Shown piece by piece: positions 20,946 to 28,630 of a stretch of 59,981 nucleotides of DNA (within the stretch, counting starts at the first letter, position 1; every line of letters starts with the position of its first letter). This DNA is from Clostridia bacterium (GTDB taxonomy: Bacteria; Bacillota; Clostridia; Oscillospirales; Acutalibacteraceae), in NCBI GenBank assembly GCA_900755895.1, contig CAAEIG010000159.1, forward strand, positions 1 to 59,981, given 5' to 3'. Both the position numbers and the translations under genes were made by a program. The notes beneath the pieces are model-generated. The model saw only the letters and a list, made by a program, of their open reading frames with translations, did no database searches and was not told where the DNA came from.

Positions 20946-23090
20946 TCAGGCGGTCTGGATAAGTTTCGTAAAGAGCTTCGTAAACTCATCTGTGATGTCG
21001 ATAGGATCGCAGGAAATGAACTGTCCGTACATGTACAAGAAATTATCCTTCATCTGCTCCCGGTCACTGGCGCGGCCGAACATGATTGGGATGACAATGA
21101 CGCCTTTGCGGCGGGCCTCACGGACCGCGTCGCGGACATCGTCCAGGCCGGCCCGGGTGCCGCCATTATAGTCGGAAGGCAGGCCATCAGAGAGGAGAAC
21201 CAGGACCTTCTTAGCTTCACGGCGGGCCAGCAGGTCAGCCGTGGCCACCCGGATCGAGTAGCCATCCTTGTTGCCTCCGCCAATGCCAACTCCCGGCTGG
21301 GAATTGTAGCACTTGCTGCCAGTGCTCCGCTCATCGAACTTTTTGAGGGTCGCATGGCGGATCTGGCTGCCGGAGACATCGAACAGCGAGATCTTCATGG
21401 CCGTGAACTTGGAGAGTCCACGCTCGATGATGCCGGCCGCGGTGCGGCTGAGAGTGGATTTGTCCAGGTAGACATCACGCCCATTGACCTTGGTCCGGGC
21501 ACCCTGGCCTCCCATGGAGCCGGAGTTGTCCAGCAGCAGGAAGGTAGCCAGATCGGCCTTCATGGGCTGACCCTTGCGCATGAACACATGCGGGTCGCGC
21601 ATCCCAACCCGGTAGAGGTCTCGGGCGCACACCTGTCCCACGCGCATATTGCGTTTCTCGGTCCGCTTGACGCGGAGCACGCGCTCCACATCATTCTCCA
21701 GCTTGCGGCCGGCGCGTTCCACATCGGCAGGCAGTGCCGTATTAGGGATGGTGGGGAACAACTCCAGAAAACTGCGGGTGTACTCACCAGCATAGCGCTC
21801 GGCGATCTTCTCCCGGGTAACCTCCTCCTTGTTCTTTTCCACCTTATCTTCCTTGGCAGCGGCATCCAGCTCGTCCATGACGCCCTGGCGCAGAGCCTGG
21901 AGTTCATCCTCGGTCAGCTCCCGGACATCATAGTCCTCGGCGCCGTCACCGGAGAAATCATCCGTCCAGTTTTCAGTGCCAGAGCGGTTGCTGGGATCGC
22001 GGGGCATGCGCAAGGCATTGCGGCCAGTGTTGTTGGCAGGAGAGCCATCCTTGCCGTCCTTGCTATCTTCCTTACCGTCTTTACCGTCCTTGCCGTCTCC
22101 TTTCTCCTTGCCGTCTTTTCCCTCATCCTTCTTACCAGGCTTTTTGCCGGACTTTCCACCTTCGGCCTCCTTAGCTACTCGCTCAGAAACAGAGCCATTG
22201 GGCGAGTCATTGTACTCGCACTCGCCGTTGGAGGTATACTCGTAACCACCGGAGCCATCGCCATCACCAGGCTGGCCTTCGCTGCTGCTGCTGCCGCCTG
22301 CCTTCCGCTGGTCAGCTTCAGCCTTGAGCAGCTCGGCAAAATAGTCGGCAGTACTCTTCAGGACCTTGACGCAAAGTTCCTTGCAGTCCTTAGAGCTGCG
22401 GGCGTCCACGGCCAGGTCAAAGTAAGGCAGCACAGCCTCATACTCCTTTTCGAACCTGGTGCCGGCGTAGACGGAGATCCCGTATGGCCGCCGTCCAGTC
22501 TTGACATAGCAGAGGCTGGAGTTGACGAAGTCCAGGAATTCCTCGCCGGGGGTGCTGGCCTTCTCGTCCAAAGTGGACAGGTCAGCGGTGCCCTGATTCA
22601 TCAGGATCAAAGGCATCTTGTAGCCGGGCAGCTTGTGAACGATGATGTTCTCGATCCGCCCATCCTCCATGATATTCAGCATGTCCTTGGCAATCTTGCC
22701 CAGCAGCTGGTCAGGGATACCCTTCCCGGCCATCATGGAAATGTACTTCTTCATGATATCCTTGATATCCTTGAAGTTACTGCTGTTGATGTGTTGAACC
22801 TCATGAGCCAGAAGGGCCTTGAAGATACTCACCCACTCATAGCGGGTAAACTCAGGACTGAAGAAATAGTCCTCCATGCCAACCGTGATATACTTCCCGT
22901 CCGTGAACGACGCATCCCCAGTCGAAATCTTTAGCTGGATGCGGTCGCTCCGGCCATCCGTGAGAAAGGCGACTGTCTTCCGCATGACCGCCTGGAAGCT
23001 GCTGTTGTTAATGAATTCCTGCAGCTCAGCCTGACGGGCCATGCGGGCAGAGTTCAGCTCTAATGCCCGGAGTTCTTTATTTTTACTCAT
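20946..23090 (-). CDS. VWA-domain protein with HExxH metalloprotease-like motif (CobT-like)
   Basis: A 714-residue protein. Residues 96-100 are HEVQH, a zinc-metallopeptidase HExxH motif inside a helical N-terminal domain. Residues about 265-375 are a low-complexity Lys/Gly/Asp/Ser linker with many KDGK repeats. The C-terminal 200 residues are a von Willebrand A domain with the metal-ion-dependent adhesion motif DNSGS (Asp521, Ser523, Ser525) and LLSDGLPSDY. The layout is that of CobT/YehP-type partners of MoxR ATPases. The AAA partner is the neighbour at 23214. Own promoter at 23141-23170 and a terminator between the two genes, so levels are set separately. Start ATG 23090 behind CAAGGAGGAAACAAGT. 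Confidence 0.85.
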   Translation of the reverse strand: MSKNKELRALELNSARMARQAELQEFINNSSFQAVMRKTVAFLTDGRSDRIQLKISTGDASFTDGKYITVGMEDYFFSPEFTRYEWVSIFKALLAHEVQHINSSNFKDIKDIMKKYISMMAGKGIPDQLLGKIAKDMLNIMEDGRIENIIVHKLPGYKMPLILMNQGTADLSTLDEKASTPGEEFLDFVNSSLCYVKTGRRPYGISVYAGTRFEKEYEAVLPYFDLAVDARSSKDCKELCVKVLKSTADYFAELLKAEADQRKAGGSSSSEGQPGDGDGSGGYEYTSNGECEYNDSPNGSVSERVAKEAEGGKSGKKPGKKDEGKDGKEKGDGKDGKDGKEDSKDGKDGSPANNTGRNALRMPRDPSNRSGTENWTDDFSGDGAEDYDVRELTEDELQALRQGVMDELDAAAKEDKVEKNKEEVTREKIAERYAGEYTRSFLELFPTIPNTALPADVERAGRKLENDVERVLRVKRTEKRNMRVGQVCARDLYRVGMRDPHVFMRKGQPMKADLATFLLLDNSGSMGGQGARTKVNGRDVYLDKSTLSRTAAGIIERGLSKFTAMKISLFDVSGSQIRHATLKKFDERSTGSKCYNSQPGVGIGGGNKDGYSIRVATADLLARREAKKVLVLLSDGLPSDYNGGTRAGLDDVRDAVREARRKGVIVIPIMFGRASDREQMKDNFLYMYGQFISCDPIDITDEFTKLFTKLIQTA

Positions 23091-23140
23091 ACTTGTTTCC
23101 TCCTTGAATATGTATTCTCCAAAGATTGGGGTACTGCTTA

Positions 23141-23170
23141 ATCATATGCAAATCGTCAAATTCCCATTCA
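23141..23170 (-). promoter_or_regulatory. sigma-type promoter (TGCATATGAT) of the VWA gene
   Basis: Minus strand GAATGGGAATT, then TGCATATGAT. Leader CCCCAATCTTTGGAG, ATACATATTCAAGGAGG. Confidence 0.7.
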
Positions 23171-23174
23171 AAGG

Positions 23175-23207
23175 CAAAAAAGAAAGAAGCCCCCGAAGGG
23201 GCTTCTT
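23175..23207 (-). terminator. terminator between the AAA and VWA genes
   Basis: Minus strand AGAAGCCCC, TTCG loop, GGGGCTTCT, then TTCTTTTTT. Confidence 0.85.
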
Positions 23208-23213
23208 TGGTGG

Positions 23214-24839
23214 TTAGGCCGGATAGACGGCCCGGATGAAGTCGCACACGGTACGGCGCTCATCGGGATCCTGGGGCCGACAGCCCACATTGTCCAACAG
23301 TGCGGCGCGCATGGGCAGCCACTTGGCCGCTTCCAGCGCATCGATAAACCCGCGGGTGGTGAGGGCGTCGTTAGACAGCTTGCCGTCCTTGATAGCCTTG
23401 CGGATCTTCTCATAGATGGTCGCGCAAGTCTTGACAGCAGCCTTGTCGGCGCCAGGGACCATGCTGGTGAGCAGCTTCGCCAGGTCCATCTGGTCCTCCA
23501 GATAGATGGGGACAAAACGGTCGGCGGTGGCGCTGTTCAGCATGCCAGTGCCCACATACTCCTCGTTCATTGTCGCCCAAATACGGGAGTCAGGGTGAAC
23601 GGTTACGAAGCCGTAGCCAGGCACCTCGATGGAGCGGGCGTCATCCGCCAGCGAGTGGAGAATGATAGCGATCTCGGGCTTGACGCTGTTGATCTCATCC
23701 AGGACTACATCTCCTCCCTTCATCAGCATCTCGATGAAGGAGCTCAACTCAAAGTGAGTGCCGTGATCGTCCAGGGCCTGGCCGCCCAACAAGTCGATCT
23801 TGTCCATGTCACTGTTGCCCTGGATACGGGTGAGGGCCTTGTTCAAGACCCAGCAGACGGTGTAGACAAGCGTGTTTTTGCCGGCACCCTTCTCGCCCAC
23901 CAGGCGGATGTTCTTGCCAGCCAGGTGATAACCCAGACAGCGCGTCAGGTAGTTGTCCTCCGCGTTCTGCAGGAAGAGCTGCTTGGGCTTGATGACAACA
24001 GCGCCAGTGTCGTTGCACTTCATGGACTGAAGCACCCCGTGAATGAGAGTGCTGGGCACTCCCTGCTCCATCAGGTAGGTGACACGGGCCTTGATGTCTC
24101 TGGCCTGCATGATGCCCTTCTTGATGACCTCCTCCATGTCAGAGAAGAACTCATCCATGGAACTGGACTCCAGAGCCACGGCAATCTCATATGCGCCGCC
24201 AGTCAGAACATTGGTTGGTTCCACAGGGATGGTACCCTTGGCGTTCAGGGCCGCAATCAGCTCAGGCGGAGCGTCCTCGATCTTACCGGCAGGACTGGCA
24301 TCGCGGGCAGACATCTCGCCAGCAACCCAAACCTGGGGCTCGAAGACGCCCTTTTCGCCCGTCTCGAACATTCGGGCGACCAGCTTGCCGCCCTTGAAGG
24401 CATTGATGTCTTCCAGGACGGAGCGGATCTTCCCATAGCGGACGCGGGAGCCGCCAACCTTCAGGATGAGCGGACCTTCCTCGCTCTCCTTGGGCTTATC
24501 CTCCCAAACGGGAACCCAGTAGAGTTCGGCCTCCCAACGCATCCGCTTATTGTCGTCCCCGTAGGGCTGGGCGTTGAGCAGCTTTGCGTAGCAGCCGGCG
24601 ACGGAAGGCTTATCCATGTTTTTGGCCACGACCGCATTGGAAGAAGTTCCCTTGAGAACCGTCTTCTTGGGATCGGCCGCCACATAGCCCACCAGGGCGC
24701 CATCCAGGAAAACCTGGATGGCGTTGGGATCGGCGGTGTTGGCAGGCTCACGCTTGAGCTCCACCATGGTGCCAGTGGATAAGGAGTTGATCGTCTCCTC
24801 GGTGGCCTCAAAGCCTACCAGAACGGTAATCTTCTTCAT
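23214..24839 (-). CDS. HIRAN-domain AAA+ ATPase (MoxR/CobS-like)
   Basis: A 541-residue protein. Residues 1-60 look like a HIRAN domain: VELKREPANTADPNAIQVFL, DGALVGYVAA. HIRAN domains bind DNA 3' ends or stalled forks. The AAA+ module begins near 280: Walker A GEKGAGKNT at 315-323 with Lys321, Walker B VVLDEIN at 378-384, sensor phrase WATMNEEYVGTGMLNSATADRF. This is the MoxR/CobS group. MoxR ATPases work with a VWA partner to remodel protein complexes, so it probably acts with the 20946 product on a nucleic-acid substrate. Start ATG 24839 behind TGAAAGGAGATTACGAAC. It lies 23 bases after the 24863 gene. Confidence 0.88.
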   Translation of the reverse strand: MKKITVLVGFEATEETINSLSTGTMVELKREPANTADPNAIQVFLDGALVGYVAADPKKTVLKGTSSNAVVAKNMDKPSVAGCYAKLLNAQPYGDDNKRMRWEAELYWVPVWEDKPKESEEGPLILKVGGSRVRYGKIRSVLEDINAFKGGKLVARMFETGEKGVFEPQVWVAGEMSARDASPAGKIEDAPPELIAALNAKGTIPVEPTNVLTGGAYEIAVALESSSMDEFFSDMEEVIKKGIMQARDIKARVTYLMEQGVPSTLIHGVLQSMKCNDTGAVVIKPKQLFLQNAEDNYLTRCLGYHLAGKNIRLVGEKGAGKNTLVYTVCWVLNKALTRIQGNSDMDKIDLLGGQALDDHGTHFELSSFIEMLMKGGDVVLDEINSVKPEIAIILHSLADDARSIEVPGYGFVTVHPDSRIWATMNEEYVGTGMLNSATADRFVPIYLEDQMDLAKLLTSMVPGADKAAVKTCATIYEKIRKAIKDGKLSNDALTTRGFIDALEAAKWLPMRAALLDNVGCRPQDPDERRTVCDFIRAVYPA

Positions 24840-24862
24840 GTTCGTAATCTCCTTTCAGTTCA

Positions 24863-25918
24863 TTAAGCTCCAATAGCGGGCGCCGCGCTGCGGGCCGCCA
24901 GCATGCTCTCCAGCGCCTTCTCATCAAAGGGACAGATGGACATGTCCAGGTTGATGCCGGTGGCCCTGGCGTAGTTCCAGGCATCCACGATAGCTTCCTC
25001 GACCTGCCATTCGGCCTTGTCCATATCATCGTTGGTAATGGTGGACAGAGACTTGGACAGTTGCTCCAGCATTGGGTTGGCGAAGACATTCATTTTCTTC
25101 ACCCGTGCGGCCGAACGCACCAGCGTGTTCAGACTACGGGTATTGACCTTGCCGGTCTTGCCGTAGTCGGTTGCAATGGTGCAGGCCTTGGAGAAGATCT
25201 CACCGAGATTGCTTTCGATAGATCTGACGATATTAGCGGTTACATCGTCCTTCCAGGTTTGGTCAACCAGGTCCTGCAGGTCAGGAGCCAGGCCGGTAGC
25301 AGTGCCACCGGTAGATGGGAACGCGCGGACCGTGACTTCCATCTTTGCCCGTGCCCGGTATTCCTGGGCCGTAGGGATGCCGCTCGTGAGCTCACGGAGC
25401 AGCTTTTCCCGGTCGCGCTTCAGCATGGCCCGCTTGCCCTTGGTCTCGACGACCTTCTCCACACCAGCCAAAAAGTTAGCGCGGATAGTGTCCCACTGAG
25501 CGACCACGAGATCGATAGTGCGGAAGTACTCCTCCCGAACCTCCTCGAACTCGCTCTTGAACTCCTCAAACTCAGCCAGCGGCATGTAGCTGCCATTGAG
25601 CGTGTGGGAGTACAGGACGCGGCGGGCACGGGTATCAAGCTGATTCAGCCGGGCCTCCAGCTCCTTGGGAACCATGTTCAAGCTACCCGTGGAAATGTGG
25701 TCCACATAGAAGCTCTGGGCTCCCTTGTCCCACTTCTCGGGGCGAATGCCCAACAGCTTGGGCGGGAGATTGAAGCGGCCGCGGGTCCGACCGCAGCTGA
25801 TCCCGACGAGAACGCCGTTCTCGGCGGTGTAGCGGGCCAAGGAGCCGACTCGGATTTCGATCCCCTTTCCGCTGAGACCCTCTAGGAGGGTTCTCATTTT
25901 AACAGTAGATGTCGACAT
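24863..25918 (-). CDS. DUF3150-like protein, third member of the AAA/VWA unit
   Basis: A 351-residue protein starting MSTSTVKMRTLLEGLSGKGI behind TTAGGAGGAATACATA. The phrases LNQLDTRARRVLYSHTLNGS and FEEFKSEFEEVREEYFRTID look like the DUF3150 proteins that accompany MoxR-VWA pairs in phages and plasmids. The body is helical, with no catalytic motif. It is the promoter-proximal gene of the unit, in one operon with the HIRAN ATPase. The family call is from architecture and a weak pattern match, so the role as adaptor is inference. Confidence 0.65.
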   Translation of the reverse strand: MSTSTVKMRTLLEGLSGKGIEIRVGSLARYTAENGVLVGISCGRTRGRFNLPPKLLGIRPEKWDKGAQSFYVDHISTGSLNMVPKELEARLNQLDTRARRVLYSHTLNGSYMPLAEFEEFKSEFEEVREEYFRTIDLVVAQWDTIRANFLAGVEKVVETKGKRAMLKRDREKLLRELTSGIPTAQEYRARAKMEVTVRAFPSTGGTATGLAPDLQDLVDQTWKDDVTANIVRSIESNLGEIFSKACTIATDYGKTGKVNTRSLNTLVRSAARVKKMNVFANPMLEQLSKSLSTITNDDMDKAEWQVEEAIVDAWNYARATGINLDMSICPFDEKALESMLAARSAAPAIGA

Positions 25919-25990
25919 TATGTATTCCTCCTAATATGTTTTGATTTTCTCCGTATACGGTGTCAACCTCCGAATTGGTTGGCTATCTCA

Positions 25991-26020
25991 ATCGTATGCA
26001 AACGGACCTAAAACAATTCT
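25991..26020 (-). promoter_or_regulatory. sigma-type promoter (AGAATTG / TGCATACGAT) of the AAA unit
   Basis: Minus strand AGAATTGTTTTAGG, then TGCATACGAT at exact offset, then CCAATTCGGAGG. Confidence 0.75.
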
Positions 26021-26069
26021 GCAAGGGTGGCGTTTCGTGCGCATTCCTGCGCCAAAGGCTGGAAGGAGC

Positions 26070-26165
26070 AATCTTTTTAACGAAGAAATGTGGCCCTGGG
26101 ATTTCTTCCTTGCCTGAGGTCATTGCCGAAGCGGCTCCATTCCGGAGCCTATGCCGGGGCCGTGA
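26070..26165 (-). repeat. intergenic structured repeat, copy H
   Basis: Minus strand: TCACGGCCCCGGCATAGG, hairpin GGCTCCGGAATGGAGCC, tail TTTCTTCGTTAAAAAGA. The promoter of the AAA unit follows about 50 bases after the tail. The dyad CCGTTGCGTACAACGG is at 26183-26198, and a head-like CATAGGTTCCCTGCGGGGAACC in the other orientation lies at 26297-26319. Confidence 0.8.
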
Positions 26166-26493
26166 GGACTCCGCGGCTTCCGCCGTTGCGTACAACGGGG
26201 TGATGTATCCCATCGTTGCGCAAAACAACGGAATTGCAACCGGGGGGTCTCAGACTTGGGTCCTGACTTAGGTGATGCCACCTAGACCGTCGCCCACATA
26301 GGTTCCCTGCGGGGAACCTACAGGGAGCTCCCGAACTTTAGTTCGGCGAGAGGAATGGCGCCTCGGTTCTTTAGACTAACCAAAGAAAACGATGACCTCC
26401 CCCCCTCGCTGCGGGGGGGCATTGTTCCAAAATATTAAAACGCCAATGTGCAAATAATATATGTAGAAGCACAAACTTCTGCGAAAGGAGGGC

Positions 26494-27984
26494 ATGTCTG
26501 TGGGCAAGTCCAAAACCCCATCCTACATAGTGGAAACTCCGCTGCTGACGACCAAGGAGACCTACCAGTTCCTGGAGCACTGCCGGTTCCTGGGCTGCCG
26601 GGCAAACCGAGTCATGGTGAACGAGGCCAACAAGCGCCTCAACAAATACTACCGCGACCCGGAGGTCAAGGCTGTCCGCAAGCGGCAGCGAAAGAAGGGC
26701 TATAAGCTCTCCCCGGCGGAGAAATCCCTCCTCAAGGACAAGCGGGAAGAGTACGGACTCTCCGACTATGCCTTCCAGGCGTATCTGAAGGTCCATGGCC
26801 GGCGGATCGCCAACTACCTGGACGCCAATACGGTACAGAAGATCGCAACTCGGGTCTGGCAGGGCGCTTCCGCTGTCCTGTTTGGCAGAGGCCGGAAGGT
26901 GTACTACCAGGACTACGAGCATTTCGTATCCTTGGAAGGCAAGGACAACAAGTGCGGGATGCTCTTCCGGAATGGCTGCCTGTCCTGGCAGGGCTACAAG
27001 GTCCCGATCCGGGTGCGGGCCGGCGACAGGTGGCTGCAGCGGGCGCTGCAGGACCGGGTGAAATACTGCCGGGTCGTGGCCCGCTGGCACAACAACCATT
27101 GGCGCTACTACCTGCAGCTGGTGATGGAGGGTGCAGCTCCGGCTAAGCCCCGGAAGCCGGCTGTGGACGCCGATGTAGGGCTGGACCTGGGTCCCTCGGC
27201 CGTAGCCCTGGTCTCCAATGCCGGGCTTAGCCTGCAGGAGCTGGGCGATGAGATCAACTCCATCGAAGCTGAGATTGCCAGGCTGGACCGCAAACTGGAC
27301 CGCCAGCGGCGGGCCAACAACCCACAGAACTACGACAAGCTCGGCCGCATTAAGACCCTGAAGAAGGGCGAGCGGCGGGTGTGGAACAACTCCAGCGGGT
27401 ACTATGAGACCAGAAACCGCCGCCGCGCCCTGTATGCCAAACGCAAGGCCAAGCTGAAGCAGTCCCATGAGATGTTTGCCAACTTCCTGCTGGAGAATGT
27501 GGGCAGCTGCTTCTTCGTGGAGAAGATGTCCACGGCGGGTCTCTCCAAACGGTCCAAAAAGACGAAGACCAACCCAAAGACGGGGCGTCCGTACAGCAAA
27601 AAGAGGTTCGGCAAGAGCATTGCCAACCACGCCCCATCCATGTTTGTAGATATCCTGACCCGCAAGGCCCAGGCGGTGGGCGGCAGCGTCGTTAAGATCG
27701 CCGCCAAGGCCATCAAGGCCAGCCAGTACGACCATACGGACGGCTCCTACACCAAGGCGCCGCTCAGCCGCCGGTGGAAGCGGCTCAGCAACGGCGATTG
27801 GGTCCAGCGGGACCTGTACTCAGCCTTCCTGCTGAGCTGTCTGATGGCAGATGGTCTTGCCATCGACCAGGCCAAGTGCAAGGCCCGGTACGACGCCTTC
27901 AAGCGAATGCACGACGATATCATTACAAAGCTGCGCCTGCAGAAGGCAGGCGGCAAGAAGTTCCCCAAGTGTATGGGTATCTGA
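26494..27984 (+). CDS. tnpB: TnpB-family RNA-guided nuclease without zinc ribbon
   Basis: A 496-residue member of the TnpB family. RuvC-like residues are readable: Asp in DVGLDLGPSAVALV, Glu in CFFVEKMS and Asp in WVQRDLYSAFLL. Between the second and third motifs, where canonical TnpB has four cysteines, it reads ASQYDHTDGSYTKAPLSRRW with none, so the zinc ribbon is lost. A long coiled insert follows the first motif (INSIEAEIARLDRKLDRQRR). It is only a distant relative of the protein at 3933. Start could be ATG 26494 or GTG 26500; the ribosome site GAAAGGAGG is better spaced for GTG. A GCAAATAATATATG stretch upstream only loosely resembles the replicon promoter. RNA-guided activity is inferred. 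Confidence 0.85.
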   Translation: MSVGKSKTPSYIVETPLLTTKETYQFLEHCRFLGCRANRVMVNEANKRLNKYYRDPEVKAVRKRQRKKGYKLSPAEKSLLKDKREEYGLSDYAFQAYLKVHGRRIANYLDANTVQKIATRVWQGASAVLFGRGRKVYYQDYEHFVSLEGKDNKCGMLFRNGCLSWQGYKVPIRVRAGDRWLQRALQDRVKYCRVVARWHNNHWRYYLQLVMEGAAPAKPRKPAVDADVGLDLGPSAVALVSNAGLSLQELGDEINSIEAEIARLDRKLDRQRRANNPQNYDKLGRIKTLKKGERRVWNNSSGYYETRNRRRALYAKRKAKLKQSHEMFANFLLENVGSCFFVEKMSTAGLSKRSKKTKTNPKTGRPYSKKRFGKSIANHAPSMFVDILTRKAQAVGGSVVKIAAKAIKASQYDHTDGSYTKAPLSRRWKRLSNGDWVQRDLYSAFLLSCLMADGLAIDQAKCKARYDAFKRMHDDIITKLRLQKAGGKKFPKCMGI

Positions 27985-28447
27985 TATCCAGTTAGCTCCC
28001 TGCGGCAAGCCGGTTGCCGGCCCCGCGGGGCAGTTATAAACCCTTCGAAGCACCTTATAGAGGGTGGTAGATTCCCGCCCGAGAGCTCTTAGAGCAAGGT
28101 CTCCCTCCGGGGAGCCGCCCTCCTTCGGGAGGGGCGTGGGGTTCGCCCCGGGGCTCAAAAATCCAACGGTACTTGCGCTATAGCTTGTTGCCTCTGTCCC
28201 ACTGCCGCAAGGTCAACCCTTTGGAGGGCTCGCCCTCCTCAGGCATATGCAACATTTGAAGCGCCCGTGTACTGCCCGAGATCCTGAATAGTTTACCCGG
28301 CTCCCCTTCGGGGAAGCCGGGTGAGGTAATCTGGCATTGGACAGCACAAATACAGCGTTGGACCCTCTCCGCAGCTGAATTAGGGATGGGGCTAAGTTCG
28401 GCACCTCGCCGGACATAGAACCTCCCGAACTTTAGTTCGGTGAGAGA
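27985..28447 (+). ncRNA. candidate omega-RNA of the second TnpB
   Basis: About 460 bases with no gene and many strong stems: CCGGTTGCCGG, CTCCCTCCGGGGAG, CCGCCCTCCTTCGGGAGGG, ACCCGGCTCCCCTTCGGGG and the right-end CCGAACTTTAGTTCGG. It is longer than most omega-RNAs, so it may hold the RNA plus other sequence. The 3' guide should begin at about 28448 if the end is set correctly. Confidence 0.5.
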
Positions 28448-28467
28448 ATCAGTCAAGTAACAGACTT

Positions 28468-28558
28468 GCATGCCACACAGGGCTTCCGGAGGAAGCTAAT
28501 GCCGCAGTGCCCCTGGTAAAGCAAAATTCCCCCGCCGCTTTTCTTCGTTAGAAAAGAC
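28468..28558 (+). repeat. intergenic structured repeat, copy I (divergent head)
   Basis: GCATGCCACACAGGG, hairpin GCTTCCGGAGGAAGC, then CCCCGCCGC and tail TTTTCTTCGTTAGAAAAGA. The head lacks the ACGGACC block but shares GCATGCCACA with copy J. The tail points at the 3' end of topB. Confidence 0.65.
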
Positions 28559-28630
28559 TTAAAATAACCTAACCCCACAAGCAAAAAGAGCTGTCCTGCA
28601 CCAAATTGGTACAGGGCAGCTCTTGAGCAA

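Larger units (their letters stand above)
26327..28447 (+). mobile_element. TnpB element lacking tnpA, zinc-ribbon-less type
   Basis: tnpB at 26494-27984 is bounded by two copies of the hairpin CCGAACTTTAGTTCGG, at 26331-26346 and 28425-28440, each with CTC before and CGAGAG or TGAGAG after. The CTTTAG loop is typical of IS605-group ends. The left copy may be a true end or the scar of an earlier insertion. Confidence 0.5.
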
